A DNA stretch of 64,000 nt from JBEISR01 sp044371425 (GTDB taxonomy: Bacteria; Planctomycetota; Planctomycetia; Pirellulales; Pirellulaceae), in the NCBI GenBank assembly GCA_044371425.1, contig JBILTR010000001.1, forward strand, positions 1-64,000, in the 5' to 3' direction. The first letter of the stretch is position 1; each line of letters opens with the position of its first letter. This document shows, piece after piece, positions 25,978 to 35,823 of the stretch. The position numbers were made by a program, and so were the translations under genes. Under the pieces are notes generated by a model. It did no database searches. It was given only the letters and a program-made list of their open reading frames with translations, and was not told where the DNA came from.

Positions 25978-28128
25978 TCACGAAGCAGGGGGTGGAGGGA
26001 CCACCTTGATTCGCACCGGAGTCGAAGGGAAGAAAACAGTGAATTCGCGGTCGCTCTCATGAGGCTTCAGCTGTTCGATGCGCTGGTCGCAGCCAGCCAA
26101 CTCCTTCTTGGCGGCCTCGTGATCGGCCGCTCGATTGGGGTCGTCGACAATCGCTTGCCAGTGCATCCTCGCGGCTCGCTCCCGCTCCAGCGCCTGCGGA
26201 TTGGTCTTCATTTTCACTTTCGATTCGACCTGGAACCAGAAGGTGTAGTCCCCGGGAGGTGTGTCGGCTGCGATCTGGATTTCGGGAGCCGCATCCGCCT
26301 TGGCGGCTTCGATGGTCAATTCCCCCAGCCCTGCCTTGGGCGGTAGATTCTGTGGACGAAGCACGCAGTTCTGGTCCCCACCGGGCCGCCTAGCGACCTG
26401 GATCGGTATCGCCCATTTGGCACCCTGCACAATCTCCGGAACCGGGTCGGCTCCAGCACGCACCTGCAAAGGATGGAGATCGCGATCGCTGACGGCCAGC
26501 CACAAGCTGTCGCACTGCCTCGACTGGATACCACCTCGATCCCCGGTGGCTGGTTGAGCGAGCGTGCCGTAGGCAGTCTGTTTGACGACATCGGTCTCAC
26601 CGATCCTCGCCGATGCAAGGACCTGCACCGGACCAAGAAAGGCAGGTGCATCCTCTGCCGCGCTGAGGACCAGCTCCCCTTCGTTTTGTTCCGGTGACAG
26701 AACGATCTCCGGGCATTGGATTCCAGGTGGCAGCGGATCGATCTTCAGCCGCACCGGACCGCTCCAGCCATCCAGCCGTTGCACCACCACGCGCAGCGAC
26801 TGGTTGCCTCCGCGCAGTAGATGGACGCCAGCTGGCCTTCCCGTCGCCGCATTGTTGGTGGGAAATGGCCAGTAAGCGATCGCCTCCAGGTTGGGTTTGG
26901 CTTCGCGAATCAGACATCGATAGGCCGATCTTGGAGCCCGCCGGCCGGTCTGAAGATCCATCAAGGTCGCGCGGACGGTGCCGTCGGCTGGCAGGTTCAA
27001 AAGATGGGCCGGATCGCGAGTACCAAGCGACATCGCCGGGGCCCCCACGGCTCCCAGGTCATCGATCACGGCGATCCGCTCCAGCTTCTCGACTCCCTCC
27101 GCCGATCGGTCGACTTTGTCGAGCACCAGCCGAAGATCGGTCCATTGCGCCATGCGATCGGAAAGCACTTCGATCACCAAGGGGCGATTGGCGACGACAG
27201 GGAACTCGATTGCATCGCGATCGAAATCTGCTTCGATCGCCCCTTCCACCAGTGCCGGGACCGCTACCGAAAGCGGTTTGGACTCCGGTGTCTCGGCCAG
27301 TGCGGTCACGGGGATCGCGGGGTCGAACCAGCGGGCATAACCCAGACTGGAGGCGGAGAAAGCCGCCAGAGATTCGGGAAGGGGTTCCAGCGACTGCCAT
27401 GGCAACTGCCCCTGGCCATGCAGGATGCAGTACCGCATCTCATCGCCGCCACGATAAAGAAAATCGCGAAGCTCGACGATGTACTGCGTGTCGGCATCCG
27501 GCGTCTGCGACCAGCTCCAGGGAGCCCCACCCTGCACGCGGCTGCGAAGAATCTCCCTCCCTGCCGCATCGCGAATGACCACTGCCGGGAGGGCGCGCGT
27601 GTGAGTGGGAGGAGCGAAAATCCAGAGCGAACAGAGCTGTCCGGCGGGAGCGGTCAGCTTGAGATAGGACTTCTGAGCTCCTCCGGCCTGAGTGTGCCAC
27701 CAGACATTGGGAGGCAGCTCCACCGGTGCCTCCGGGGTTCCGCGATCGGCAGGTGCTTCCTGAACGGGTAGTGGTGTGATCAACAGAGGCCGGGGATTGG
27801 AGACGCCAAAACGGCCTGCCGCGCGCGCCTCCACCAAACCGATCGGCAGATCGGCGGGAAAAGCAACCTGGAACTGGCCATGCTGAGCGACACGCTGATC
27901 GGTCAGAGGCCGTGGGTCGCTGGTCACCAGCGTTGCCTCGATGGCAGCTCGAGAGAAAACCAACCGATCGATCTCTTCGCCCGATGCCGCGTCGGCACGC
28001 ATGGGGATCGTCGCCCCAGACTGCACCACCATCGGGACCAAGGAACGCAGCTCGATGACAGGAAGTTGGCCTGCAGCTGGACGAGCCAGCAGTAGGGCCA
28101 GCGCAAAGACGAAAGCACGCAGGCTCAT
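25978..28128 (-). CDS. Exported PPC-like domain protein (module A)
   Basis: The 716-residue protein has a signal peptide (MSLRAFVFALALLLARPAAG) followed by beta-rich segments. The stretch around YLKLTAPAGQLCSLWIFAPP and YIVELRDFLYRGG fits a bacterial pre-peptidase C-terminal (PPC)-like domain, with a second similar segment near residues 285-330 (DRDAIEFPVVANRPLVIEVL). No peptidase motif is seen. Such proteins recur beside DUF1501 and DUF1549 genes in planctomycetes, so it is probably a secreted binding component. It starts 42 bases after the DUF1549/1553 gene and ends 77 bases before the WD40 gene, indicating one operon. Confidence 0.65.
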   Translation of the reverse strand: MSLRAFVFALALLLARPAAGQLPVIELRSLVPMVVQSGATIPMRADAASGEEIDRLVFSRAAIEATLVTSDPRPLTDQRVAQHGQFQVAFPADLPIGLVEARAAGRFGVSNPRPLLITPLPVQEAPADRGTPEAPVELPPNVWWHTQAGGAQKSYLKLTAPAGQLCSLWIFAPPTHTRALPAVVIRDAAGREILRSRVQGGAPWSWSQTPDADTQYIVELRDFLYRGGDEMRYCILHGQGQLPWQSLEPLPESLAAFSASSLGYARWFDPAIPVTALAETPESKPLSVAVPALVEGAIEADFDRDAIEFPVVANRPLVIEVLSDRMAQWTDLRLVLDKVDRSAEGVEKLERIAVIDDLGAVGAPAMSLGTRDPAHLLNLPADGTVRATLMDLQTGRRAPRSAYRCLIREAKPNLEAIAYWPFPTNNAATGRPAGVHLLRGGNQSLRVVVQRLDGWSGPVRLKIDPLPPGIQCPEIVLSPEQNEGELVLSAAEDAPAFLGPVQVLASARIGETDVVKQTAYGTLAQPATGDRGGIQSRQCDSLWLAVSDRDLHPLQVRAGADPVPEIVQGAKWAIPIQVARRPGGDQNCVLRPQNLPPKAGLGELTIEAAKADAAPEIQIAADTPPGDYTFWFQVESKVKMKTNPQALERERAARMHWQAIVDDPNRAADHEAAKKELAGCDQRIEQLKPHESDREFTVFFPSTPVRIKVVPPPPAS

Positions 28129-28170
28129 GGCAACTCAATCGGCGAGGTAGGATCGGTGGGAGGAGCCTCC

Positions 28171-30678
28171 TCAATGATTGAAGAGGAACTCCTTGCTGTT
28201 GAGGATCGCCCAGATGAGGTCTTCCATCGCCTCTTTGGGCTTGTCCTTCTTCTTTTCAAGATAGTCGAGAGCGGTTTTGATTTCCTGCGGATTGGGCTGC
28301 CTGGAGAAAGCCCGGAGGTAAAGTTCGTTGATTTTCTGTTCGTTGCCACGGCTGGTATCGCCTGCCATCACCGCCGCCAGTCCCTGGTCGGCCGAGAGTT
28401 TCGCCTGGATATCTTTTGAGTTGAGCAGATGGAGGCTCTGGGCCAGATTGGCTCCCTGAGCGCGTTCGCATTCGCAGGCGGTCGACGATTCGGGCCGGCC
28501 AAAGACGGTCAGGAAATAGGAGTTGAACTGGGTGTCTGGCAAGCTGACGGCACGCGTCCCGGCCGGCATGCCATCGAAGCCTGTCTTGGTTTGGCAGACC
28601 ACATCGATGGCGTCCAGCAGCACCTCGGCCGTCATCCGACGCGGATAGAACCGGGCATGACTGGTGGTATCCTTCAGCACCTCGCCTTCGGCCTGAGCGG
28701 AAAACTGATAGACCTGGGAATTGCAGATCGATCGAACCAGTTGCTTCAGATCGTAGCCCGAGTCGACTAGGCCCTGCGCGAGCGCATCGAGCAGTTCCGG
28801 GTTGGTCGGTGGGTTGGTGGCTCGCATGTCGTCCTCAGGATCGACCAGGCCACGCCCAAAGAAGTGTTTCCAATAGCGGTTGGCGAGCGATTTGGCGAAG
28901 AAGGGGTTGCTGGGAGCCACCATCCAGTCGGCCAGCGCAGTGCGTGGGTCGATGGTCGGATCCAGGTCGATCGCCGTCGCTTCCAGACCAGCAGCGTTCA
29001 ATGGCTTGCCCGTCTTGGGATGCCTCGCCTCAGCCTTGCCGACGCGCGACACAAACATCGGCTCTTGAGGCAACCGGCCCTCCTTGCGTTCGACCGTCGA
29101 GAAGAAAGCCGACAACTGGTAGTAATCATCCTGACTCCACTTCTCAAAGGGATGATGATGGCACCGCGCGCACTGGATCCGTTGACCCAGGAACAGCTGC
29201 GCTGCATCTTCCACCCGCGACTCGGTGTTGTTCACCTCACGCCACCACACCACGGCCGGATTGGCTTCGACCGCACCGGAGGCAGTCATCAATTGGCGCA
29301 CCCAGCGATCGTAGGGAATGTTTTCGTACAGGGACTGTCGGATCCACTCATGGAAGGCATAGGAACCGAACTGGGTTTCTACCCCCGCGCGGCGATTGCG
29401 CAAGATGGCGCTCCACTTGGACGCAAAGTAGTCGGCGTAATCGCCGCTGGCCAGCAATTGATCGATCCAGCGGGATCGCTTCTGCGGGTCGCTGTCGGCA
29501 AGGAACGACTGGGTCTCCGCAACCGTCGGAAGGCGGCCTGCGATATCGAGCGTCACACGGCGGAGGAAAGTGCTGTCATCGCAGGGAGCTGCAGCGGGAA
29601 TCCCGAGCGACTTGAGTTTGGCAAAGACCGCCAGGTCGATCGGGCTGTTCGCTTCGGGATAGCTTGGGGGCTGATCGGATAGCGGGATGCTGGCGCGAAA
29701 GACTCCCACCTTCCCTTGGTACCTGGCCATGATGGCGACATCCCCCGCCAGTTCATGCGTTCGCACGCGTCCCTTGGGATCGACCTCAGCCATGTCGAGG
29801 TTGTTTGAATCGTACTGCGCGGTTTGCGTGATGTCTTCGATCAGTCCATCGGAATAGCGCGCGAGGACCGAAAGCTGCTGGGAGCCTTTGCGAAGCATCT
29901 TCAGAGCGTTGGGATAGACTTCAATCGCAACCAGTTGCGGCGGGTTGGCGGACCCACGCGGCATCGCCTGTTCGATCCAGCGACGCATCAATCGGTACTC
30001 GTGCGAATCGACCTCCATCCGCTGGCCACCACCATGAGGTGATGCGTTGACCGCCTTCATCAACAAAAGGCTACGATCGGGCGCCGAAGGAAACAGCCGA
30101 CGGCCACGGCCTTCCTTCACCAAATGCTCGTAGTCTTCCCCGGCATCAAAGCCCAGCAGCGACAGCTTGAAGCCGTTCTGCCCCGACAGTTTGCCGTGGC
30201 AGCCTCCTCCATTGCACCCGAACTTGGTGAATAACGGCACCACCTGCTGGCCGAAATCGACCGGCTGCAAGGAATCAAAACCAACAACCTCCAGCGGCGC
30301 GCTGGCAACAACCGTACCTTTCCAAAGTGCCTCGACGGTCGCCGTTCCGTTGGCCAGCGGCTCGATGACGCCGATGGCATCGACGCGAGCCACCGAGGGA
30401 GGTTGCACCTGGTAGGTCAAGCGATGGGTCGCGTCAAACGACTTGCCCGATGGCAACTGACCGACCACCTGCAACTGCCAACGGCTATCGCGTCCACGAA
30501 GCTGGTTGGCCACTGGCTGACCGTCCAACTGTCGCTCCAGAAAGCGAAAGCCCGTCCCCTCCAAGATCTCACCCTCTTGCGACAGGCAGGTCGCGACCGA
30601 ATCGTCTGCCGATACGGCTGGAATCGATCCAATCGCGAATGTCCCAGCGAGGCAAATCAGCAGTCTGGTAAGAGCCAT
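28171..30678 (-). CDS. DUF1549/DUF1553 (PSCyt2/PSD1) protein with Ig-like domain and CX4CH motif (module A)
   Basis: The 835-residue exported protein has a signal peptide and a Big2-like Ig domain (about 85-132), then GCNGGGCHGKLSG with a CX4CH pattern (C155, C160, H161). The DUF1549 domain (PSCyt2) contains a second, canonical haem motif CARCH (503-507) in CARCHHHPFEKWSQDDYY. The DUF1553 domain (PSD1) follows, with NRYWKHFFGRGLVDPEDDMR. The start at 30678 is chosen to begin the signal peptide (MALTRLLICLAG). The protein has two haem-type motifs and no PSCyt1 domain. It lies 285 bases after the DUF1501 gene. Confidence 0.92.
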   Translation of the reverse strand: MALTRLLICLAGTFAIGSIPAVSADDSVATCLSQEGEILEGTGFRFLERQLDGQPVANQLRGRDSRWQLQVVGQLPSGKSFDATHRLTYQVQPPSVARVDAIGVIEPLANGTATVEALWKGTVVASAPLEVVGFDSLQPVDFGQQVVPLFTKFGCNGGGCHGKLSGQNGFKLSLLGFDAGEDYEHLVKEGRGRRLFPSAPDRSLLLMKAVNASPHGGGQRMEVDSHEYRLMRRWIEQAMPRGSANPPQLVAIEVYPNALKMLRKGSQQLSVLARYSDGLIEDITQTAQYDSNNLDMAEVDPKGRVRTHELAGDVAIMARYQGKVGVFRASIPLSDQPPSYPEANSPIDLAVFAKLKSLGIPAAAPCDDSTFLRRVTLDIAGRLPTVAETQSFLADSDPQKRSRWIDQLLASGDYADYFASKWSAILRNRRAGVETQFGSYAFHEWIRQSLYENIPYDRWVRQLMTASGAVEANPAVVWWREVNNTESRVEDAAQLFLGQRIQCARCHHHPFEKWSQDDYYQLSAFFSTVERKEGRLPQEPMFVSRVGKAEARHPKTGKPLNAAGLEATAIDLDPTIDPRTALADWMVAPSNPFFAKSLANRYWKHFFGRGLVDPEDDMRATNPPTNPELLDALAQGLVDSGYDLKQLVRSICNSQVYQFSAQAEGEVLKDTTSHARFYPRRMTAEVLLDAIDVVCQTKTGFDGMPAGTRAVSLPDTQFNSYFLTVFGRPESSTACECERAQGANLAQSLHLLNSKDIQAKLSADQGLAAVMAGDTSRGNEQKINELYLRAFSRQPNPQEIKTALDYLEKKKDKPKEAMEDLIWAILNSKEFLFNH

Positions 30679-30963
30679 ACGGGGTTCCTGGATGCTGGAC
30701 CCGGCAAACGCTTCCGTTCGTCGAATTCGAAGACGCATGGGGCAACACTCGCGAGTGGGACGGGATCAAGCAGACGGCGGGAGCCCAGCCAGGGAAGTCG
30801 ATTCCCTGGCCGGATGGTCCCCTTCGATTCTAGTCCAAACGGTTCTGGTCGGCGTTCGGTTGGCAGTATGGAAGGCGGGGGAACGGGGTGGGTGGGAGCT
30901 AGCTTGGTGGAGGAATGGGATTTTCTGTCTGGACAGTGCCTTCTGGCGGCCAGTTCCTGCCGA

Positions 30964-32304
30964 TCAAATCAATTCCTGGATGGGACCATGATCGACGAGG
31001 AACTGGGGGCGGCCGGTCGGATCGGCCAGGGTGGTCGACGACACATCGACCCCGAGGTTGTGATACAAGGTCGCGATGATTTCTTGCATGTGCACTGGTC
31101 GTTCGGTGGCGTACTCTCCAAGCCGATTGGTGGCCCCGATCGCTTGGCCAGCGCGGATTCCACCACCGGCCATCCAGGCGCAGCTGACCTGAGCCCAGTG
31201 GTCGCGACCTGCCCCATTGTTGATCTTCGGGGTGCGTCCGAATTCGCCCCACACCACCACGCTAACATCCTGCAGCATGCCCCGCTGTTCGAGGTCATCC
31301 ATCAGGGCGCTCAGGCACTGATCGAGTTTCGATCCGTGGTCGCGCACCAGCTTGAAATTGTCTCCGTGACTGTCCCATCGGCCGTAGCTGAGGCTCACCA
31401 CACGCACCCCTGCTTCGATCAGTCGACGAGCGAGAAGGAGGTGGTCGTTGCAGGTGGGAGCTCCGTCGTACTGGTACTGGTATGGCTTGCCATCCCCATA
31501 GCGGGCAACAATCTTCGGATCTTCCTTGGAGAGGTCCAGTGCGTCCAGCAGGCGGCTACTAGTCAGCACATCGAGCGCCCGCTGGCTGAAGGCATCCATC
31601 CCGGTCATCGAGCCGGATTGGTCGATCTCCCGCCGAAGAGTGTCCAGCTGGCCAAGGAGGGCCTTGCGGTCCTGAAGCCGGTCCAGGCCGATCCCCTGGA
31701 GCTTCATGTTCTCCATCCCAGGACCATCTGGTTTGAAAGGGGTAAATGCGGCACCTAGGAATCCCGGATTTCCAGGATCCGACCAGGGAACATGCTGGGT
31801 TCGATTGGCCAGTCCCACATAAGGAGGCACCGAGGGATCGGTCGGCCCATAGAGTCGCGAGACCGCCGATCCGATCGAAGGCCTCCCCCCTACGGCCCGC
31901 AGGTCATCGGGAAACCATCCGGTCATGCACTGATACGCCTCATGGCGATCCTTGCAACCGACCACCGAACGGATCACCACCGATTTGTCCATCCGCTTGG
32001 CTAGCTCGGGAAACACCTCGCAGATCTGAATCCCCGGGACGTTGGTGGCGATAGGACGAAACTCACCCCGAATCTCACTGGGCGCGTCGGTCTTGATTTC
32101 CCACATGTCCTGGTGGGGTGGACCACCCCCAAGGAAAATGTTGATCAGACCCTTGTGAGTGCTTTTCCCGCTGGTCGATTCGGCACGCAGAAGATCCGCC
32201 AAGCCAAAACCACCAGCGCCAAAAGATAGCCCGCCAATCGTCAGAAACTGCCGACGCGATAGTCCGCCACACAGGCGACTTTTTTGCCCGAAGATCGAAA
32301 GCAT
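30964..32304 (-). CDS. DUF1501 protein, Tat-exported (module A)
   Basis: The 446-residue protein has a twin-Arg leader, SRRQFLTIGGLSFGAGGFGL, so it is probably exported folded by Tat. The DUF1501 family is related to the alkaline-phosphatase/sulfatase superfamily, and the blocks here are typical: FLGGGPPHQDMWEIK, then RHEAYQCMTGWFPDD, VVWGEFGRTPKIN and GRDHWAQVSCAWMAGGG. No catalytic Cys or Ser of a sulfatase is evident. DUF1501 genes pair with DUF1549/1553 genes throughout planctomycetes. It is the first gene of module A; GGGAACG lies upstream of the ATG. Confidence 0.92.
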   Translation of the reverse strand: MLSIFGQKSRLCGGLSRRQFLTIGGLSFGAGGFGLADLLRAESTSGKSTHKGLINIFLGGGPPHQDMWEIKTDAPSEIRGEFRPIATNVPGIQICEVFPELAKRMDKSVVIRSVVGCKDRHEAYQCMTGWFPDDLRAVGGRPSIGSAVSRLYGPTDPSVPPYVGLANRTQHVPWSDPGNPGFLGAAFTPFKPDGPGMENMKLQGIGLDRLQDRKALLGQLDTLRREIDQSGSMTGMDAFSQRALDVLTSSRLLDALDLSKEDPKIVARYGDGKPYQYQYDGAPTCNDHLLLARRLIEAGVRVVSLSYGRWDSHGDNFKLVRDHGSKLDQCLSALMDDLEQRGMLQDVSVVVWGEFGRTPKINNGAGRDHWAQVSCAWMAGGGIRAGQAIGATNRLGEYATERPVHMQEIIATLYHNLGVDVSSTTLADPTGRPQFLVDHGPIQELI

Positions 32305-32669
32305 GGCATCGTTCCCGTCGTCGAGGTGGGTGGGAATCAGGCAGGCAACTGCGGTGCTCTAGTGGAATCGGCACCGACCCGTTTCCGCATCACCACAGGG
32401 GGACAAAAAGCGCCCCTATGGCTTGGATTGCGTAGAAGGTCACCCGCAATTGATGCCACAATTCTACACCAGTCGCAAGAGAATTTCTCGTTGCACCGCT
32501 ATTGCAGGGGGTGAGCGGGGGTTCGCAGAAAAGACGGTTCGGACCGGTTGCAGCTTGGAAAAGCTATCTGTTGGCGCTGTGTGGGGACCGCGAAAATTGG
32601 CTATTTTCCTTGGTTTTGGGATCGCTTCTGTCCCATCCAGTCGCTGCTAGGGCTTCGTCAACAGACGGG
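32305..32669. other. Intergenic region upstream of module A
   Basis: These 365 bases separate the metzincin/dockerin gene from the DUF1501 gene, both on the minus strand. They should hold the module A promoter and the end of the upstream transcript. I find no convincing -35/-10 pair, terminator hairpin or family-like reading frame. Confidence 0.5.
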
Positions 32670-35294
32670 CTACCCTTGAAGATTTAAGTAATTGATGACC
32701 AGGAGGGCATCGAGCGGTTCCAGGAGGCCATTGCCACTGGCATCCAGGTAAGGAGGCGCCGTCGGGTCGACTCCTGGAACCAAAGGGCCCTGACCGCGCA
32801 GGTTCAACTGATTGATCACCAGAAGGGCATCGCGTGGGGTGACTCGGCCATCGCCATCGATATCGGTCGACAGCAGGGGGTTCTGCCAGATCGGAAGGTC
32901 ATCATCAGCGAAGACCAGATCGACGGCGGCCGATTGCAATCCACTGGCCTGAGCCTGGATGCGAACCGACTGAGTCCCTTCGACGAGATAGTCTTGGACG
33001 ATCTGGAAGGGGAAAAGCACCGACCGACTCCCTGCAGGAATGGTGACTTGGCTGGGGAGCTGAATCTGCGCTGTCGGGGACGCGGACAGCTGGATCACCA
33101 TCCCGCCAGAGGGTGCCAGGAAGGGGACGCCCAGGGTGATCGAACCCTGATTGGCGCCAGGGGCTTCCGAGTAATTGCCGGGGGTGATGTCCAGTTGGAT
33201 CGCTTCATAGTCTTCCACGGCGAGGGATACCGAACCGGAAACGTAGCCGGATGCTTGGGCCTGCAGCAACACGGTCTGTGTTCCATCCAGCAGATCATCG
33301 TCAACGGCATCCACCAGCGTGGAGGCGGAGGCAGCGAAGGCCGGGAGGATCAGGGTCGTCGGCACAGTTGCTTCGCTGATGTCGCTACTGCTGAGTGTCA
33401 CGATCAACGCTTGGGCTCGATCGGTATTCGATCGGGTCACGGTCCATAGCGCCGCGCCTGGCCCCGCGTTCTCGCGGATGCTTGCGGGTGTCAGGGATAC
33501 CGAAAGCGTTTCGTGATCGACCACCTGCAGCGTCACTGAGGGTGCGACGACGGTACCGGCCTGGGCGGAGACGATGACCGACTGGGTTCCATCCAGCAAG
33601 GTGTCGTCGATCACATCCAGCGGGACGACCACCTGAGTCTGGTTGGCAGGGATGATGACGGTCGCGGGGACAACCAGTTCGCTGGTATCGCTGGAGGAGA
33701 GTTGGACGGTGAGGCTTTGAGCCACCGGGAACCCCGATCGCTCGATCGTCAACTGAATGGCTCCATTGCCGGCATTTTCGGAGATCGATGTCGGCGTCAG
33801 CCGAAGGTTCAGTTTGGGGACGCCGCTGATTTCGACTGGGACCGACTGCGTGGCTGTGCCACCGTCGTCATCGGTGACGGTCAGCGAAATCGTGTAGCTG
33901 CCAGGATTGAGATAGGTGTGATTGCCGTCGAAGGAACCGGTGGTCAGCACCCCGGCGCTCCCCAGACGATCGATCGTTGCATCTCCTTGATCGATCGAGG
34001 AACCATCTCCCCAGTCGATCCGGTACCTAAACGTTTCGGTTCGGGGAGGCTGTAGCGTCGCGATGCCGAACCCCGCATCGGTGAAGGATCCCAGATTCAC
34101 CACATTCAGTGGTACCTGCGCTGTCCCGCTAAGGGGGGCACGAGCGGAGAAAACAGGTGGAGCATTGGTGATGGCAGCGGACGCATTGCCTTTCTCCAGT
34201 CCGATGCGACTGCCTTTCAGTTCGATCTCCACTGGAAACGTCCCGTTGTCGCCATAGATGTGCGTCCCCTGCACACGCATGGTCGGTTCGATCACCTGCC
34301 AGCCCAGATCATCCAGTCCAGCCAAGTCCAGACGCGTCGGCAGCTTCCGGGTACCCTTGGTCAGGCTGGGGTCCATCAAGGTTTCTTTGCCACCATCGGT
34401 CGTTCCGTTGACCCAGTGCGCCCCGCTGGCGGCCAACGGAATGGCACCACCTGCATCGTGGGCCAAGATCGACTGCGGTCCGATGAACGTCGATCCTGAA
34501 ACATAGGTTTGCCAGCTGCTGGCGACGCCGAAACCCAGTAGGTGAGCGATCTCGTGAGCGGCGACCGAGAGGAAGTCATTCTCGGTTGAATCCAGTCCCT
34601 CGGTGGTGGTGCCAAAGTGCCATGGCACGGTTGGATCAAACGCCAAATTGCCCCCCCAAGGGCCAAAATCGGTAGGAGGACTAGCCAAAGCGCCGCTTTG
34701 GCCACGAGCCTGAACGGTCTGCAGCCACGAGGGGCTCCCCGATCCGGCATAACCTCCGAACCCTCCTTCGGCGATCCCTGGCGCCGGGAGGTCGCGGGAA
34801 CCGACAAAGACCAGCAGTTCATTGGCGGCGATCGACGCATTGCTGATCGACACCAGGTTGCCGGTGGCCGGATGAGTGAACGAAAGGCTCCAGGAGTTGG
34901 ATCCCGAGGGCGTGATGGCGGAAAGCGAATCGGAGAAGCGACTGACCAGGAGGTCTCCTGCCAGTTGCAGCAGGTCTTTTTTGAGCTGGGTATCGAAGAA
35001 GTTGCCGGTATCGTAGGTGTAATCGAAGCGTATTCGAATCGAACCGGCCGCAGGCTGAGCGGCGATCGAAAGGCTGCTTTGGGTTCCATCGCCCCATTTG
35101 GCAATCGCCGATGGGGTTCCGATCAGGGCGGAGACATCGAGCGATTGATCGATGGGCCAGGGACTTCCCTCCGCCGTCAGAAGCCTCCGCGACTCAAGCG
35201 ATTCGATCCCCAGAGTCGCAATCCGCGTGGTGGATCGCTCCAGTGGATTGCCTTGCCAGAGAGTCCATCGTCTGGTGCCGAAGAAGGTTCGCAT
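32670..35294 (-). CDS. Large exported protein: metzincin-like, PKD, Calx-beta and dockerin domains
   Basis: The 874-residue protein begins with the LESRRLLTAEGS-type N-terminus seen in large exported planctomycete proteins. A reprolysin-like zinc site HEIAHLLGFG (H247, E248, H251) follows, with a possible Met-turn in ETLMDPSLT, although the third ligand is not clear. A PKD domain (about 385-490) and three Calx-beta-like domains, each with a SISENAGNG-type start, come next. A dockerin with two EF-hand-like loops, DIDGDGRVTPRDALLVINQL and DASGNGLLEPLDALLVINYL, closes the protein. The ATG at 35294 is 16 bases after the SixA-like gene; a TTG at 35306 is possible. Confidence 0.85.
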   Translation of the reverse strand: MRTFFGTRRWTLWQGNPLERSTTRIATLGIESLESRRLLTAEGSPWPIDQSLDVSALIGTPSAIAKWGDGTQSSLSIAAQPAAGSIRIRFDYTYDTGNFFDTQLKKDLLQLAGDLLVSRFSDSLSAITPSGSNSWSLSFTHPATGNLVSISNASIAANELLVFVGSRDLPAPGIAEGGFGGYAGSGSPSWLQTVQARGQSGALASPPTDFGPWGGNLAFDPTVPWHFGTTTEGLDSTENDFLSVAAHEIAHLLGFGVASSWQTYVSGSTFIGPQSILAHDAGGAIPLAASGAHWVNGTTDGGKETLMDPSLTKGTRKLPTRLDLAGLDDLGWQVIEPTMRVQGTHIYGDNGTFPVEIELKGSRIGLEKGNASAAITNAPPVFSARAPLSGTAQVPLNVVNLGSFTDAGFGIATLQPPRTETFRYRIDWGDGSSIDQGDATIDRLGSAGVLTTGSFDGNHTYLNPGSYTISLTVTDDDGGTATQSVPVEISGVPKLNLRLTPTSISENAGNGAIQLTIERSGFPVAQSLTVQLSSSDTSELVVPATVIIPANQTQVVVPLDVIDDTLLDGTQSVIVSAQAGTVVAPSVTLQVVDHETLSVSLTPASIRENAGPGAALWTVTRSNTDRAQALIVTLSSSDISEATVPTTLILPAFAASASTLVDAVDDDLLDGTQTVLLQAQASGYVSGSVSLAVEDYEAIQLDITPGNYSEAPGANQGSITLGVPFLAPSGGMVIQLSASPTAQIQLPSQVTIPAGSRSVLFPFQIVQDYLVEGTQSVRIQAQASGLQSAAVDLVFADDDLPIWQNPLLSTDIDGDGRVTPRDALLVINQLNLRGQGPLVPGVDPTAPPYLDASGNGLLEPLDALLVINYLNLQG

Positions 35295-35310
35295 GATTGC
35301 GCCCAAGACA

Positions 35311-35823
35311 TTACAGTTCTTTTGGTTTGCCGATCGCTACGCACAGCGGCATTCTACCGATCGCCTCCTCCCACGAGTCGCCCTGAAATTCGAAGATGGC
35401 GATGGCGGCTGTCGGGAAGGGCTGCCACTTCCCACTCCAATGGGTCACCAATTGTTCCAAGCCGGGGTTATGGGCAACCAGGAGAAGGGATTGAATCGGA
35501 TTGGGGATCTGGATGATCTCGGCGATCAGTGTCGCGGGTGGTGCCAGGTACAGTTCCCGGCGCCAAAATACCGCACCCCTCCATCCAAGATTTTCGATCA
35601 TCCCTTCGACAGTTTGTCTGGCGCGGGTCGCTTCGCTGGCCAGGATCGCGTCGACCTTCTCCCCTTGCTGCTCTAGCCACTTGGCCATCATGGGGACGGC
35701 TTGTTGTCCGCGCCGGTTCAATGGACGTTGGAAGTCTGAGAGCGAAGGGTCATTCCAATCGCTCTTGGCGTGCCGCATCACCAACAGCCGCCGCGCCGTT
35801 TGGTTCCCCTGCGGATGGCTCAT
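35311..35823 (-). CDS. SixA-like histidine phosphatase
   Basis: The 170-residue protein is in the histidine phosphatase family, nearest to SixA. The catalytic RHAKSDW (Arg17, His18) and the second His in LLLVAHNPGLEQL are present, and the region RPLNRRGQQAVPMMAKWL is typical. SixA dephosphorylates phosphohistidine on signalling proteins; here the target is unknown, and small-molecule phosphatase activity is possible. The ATG overlaps the stop codon of the sulfatase gene (ATGA at 35820-35823), so translation is probably coupled. The same frame extends 185 codons upstream, but that part is antisense-like and carries no family motifs. Confidence 0.85.
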   Translation of the reverse strand: MSHPQGNQTARRLLVMRHAKSDWNDPSLSDFQRPLNRRGQQAVPMMAKWLEQQGEKVDAILASEATRARQTVEGMIENLGWRGAVFWRRELYLAPPATLIAEIIQIPNPIQSLLLVAHNPGLEQLVTHWSGKWQPFPTAAIAIFEFQGDSWEEAIGRMPLCVAIGKPKEL

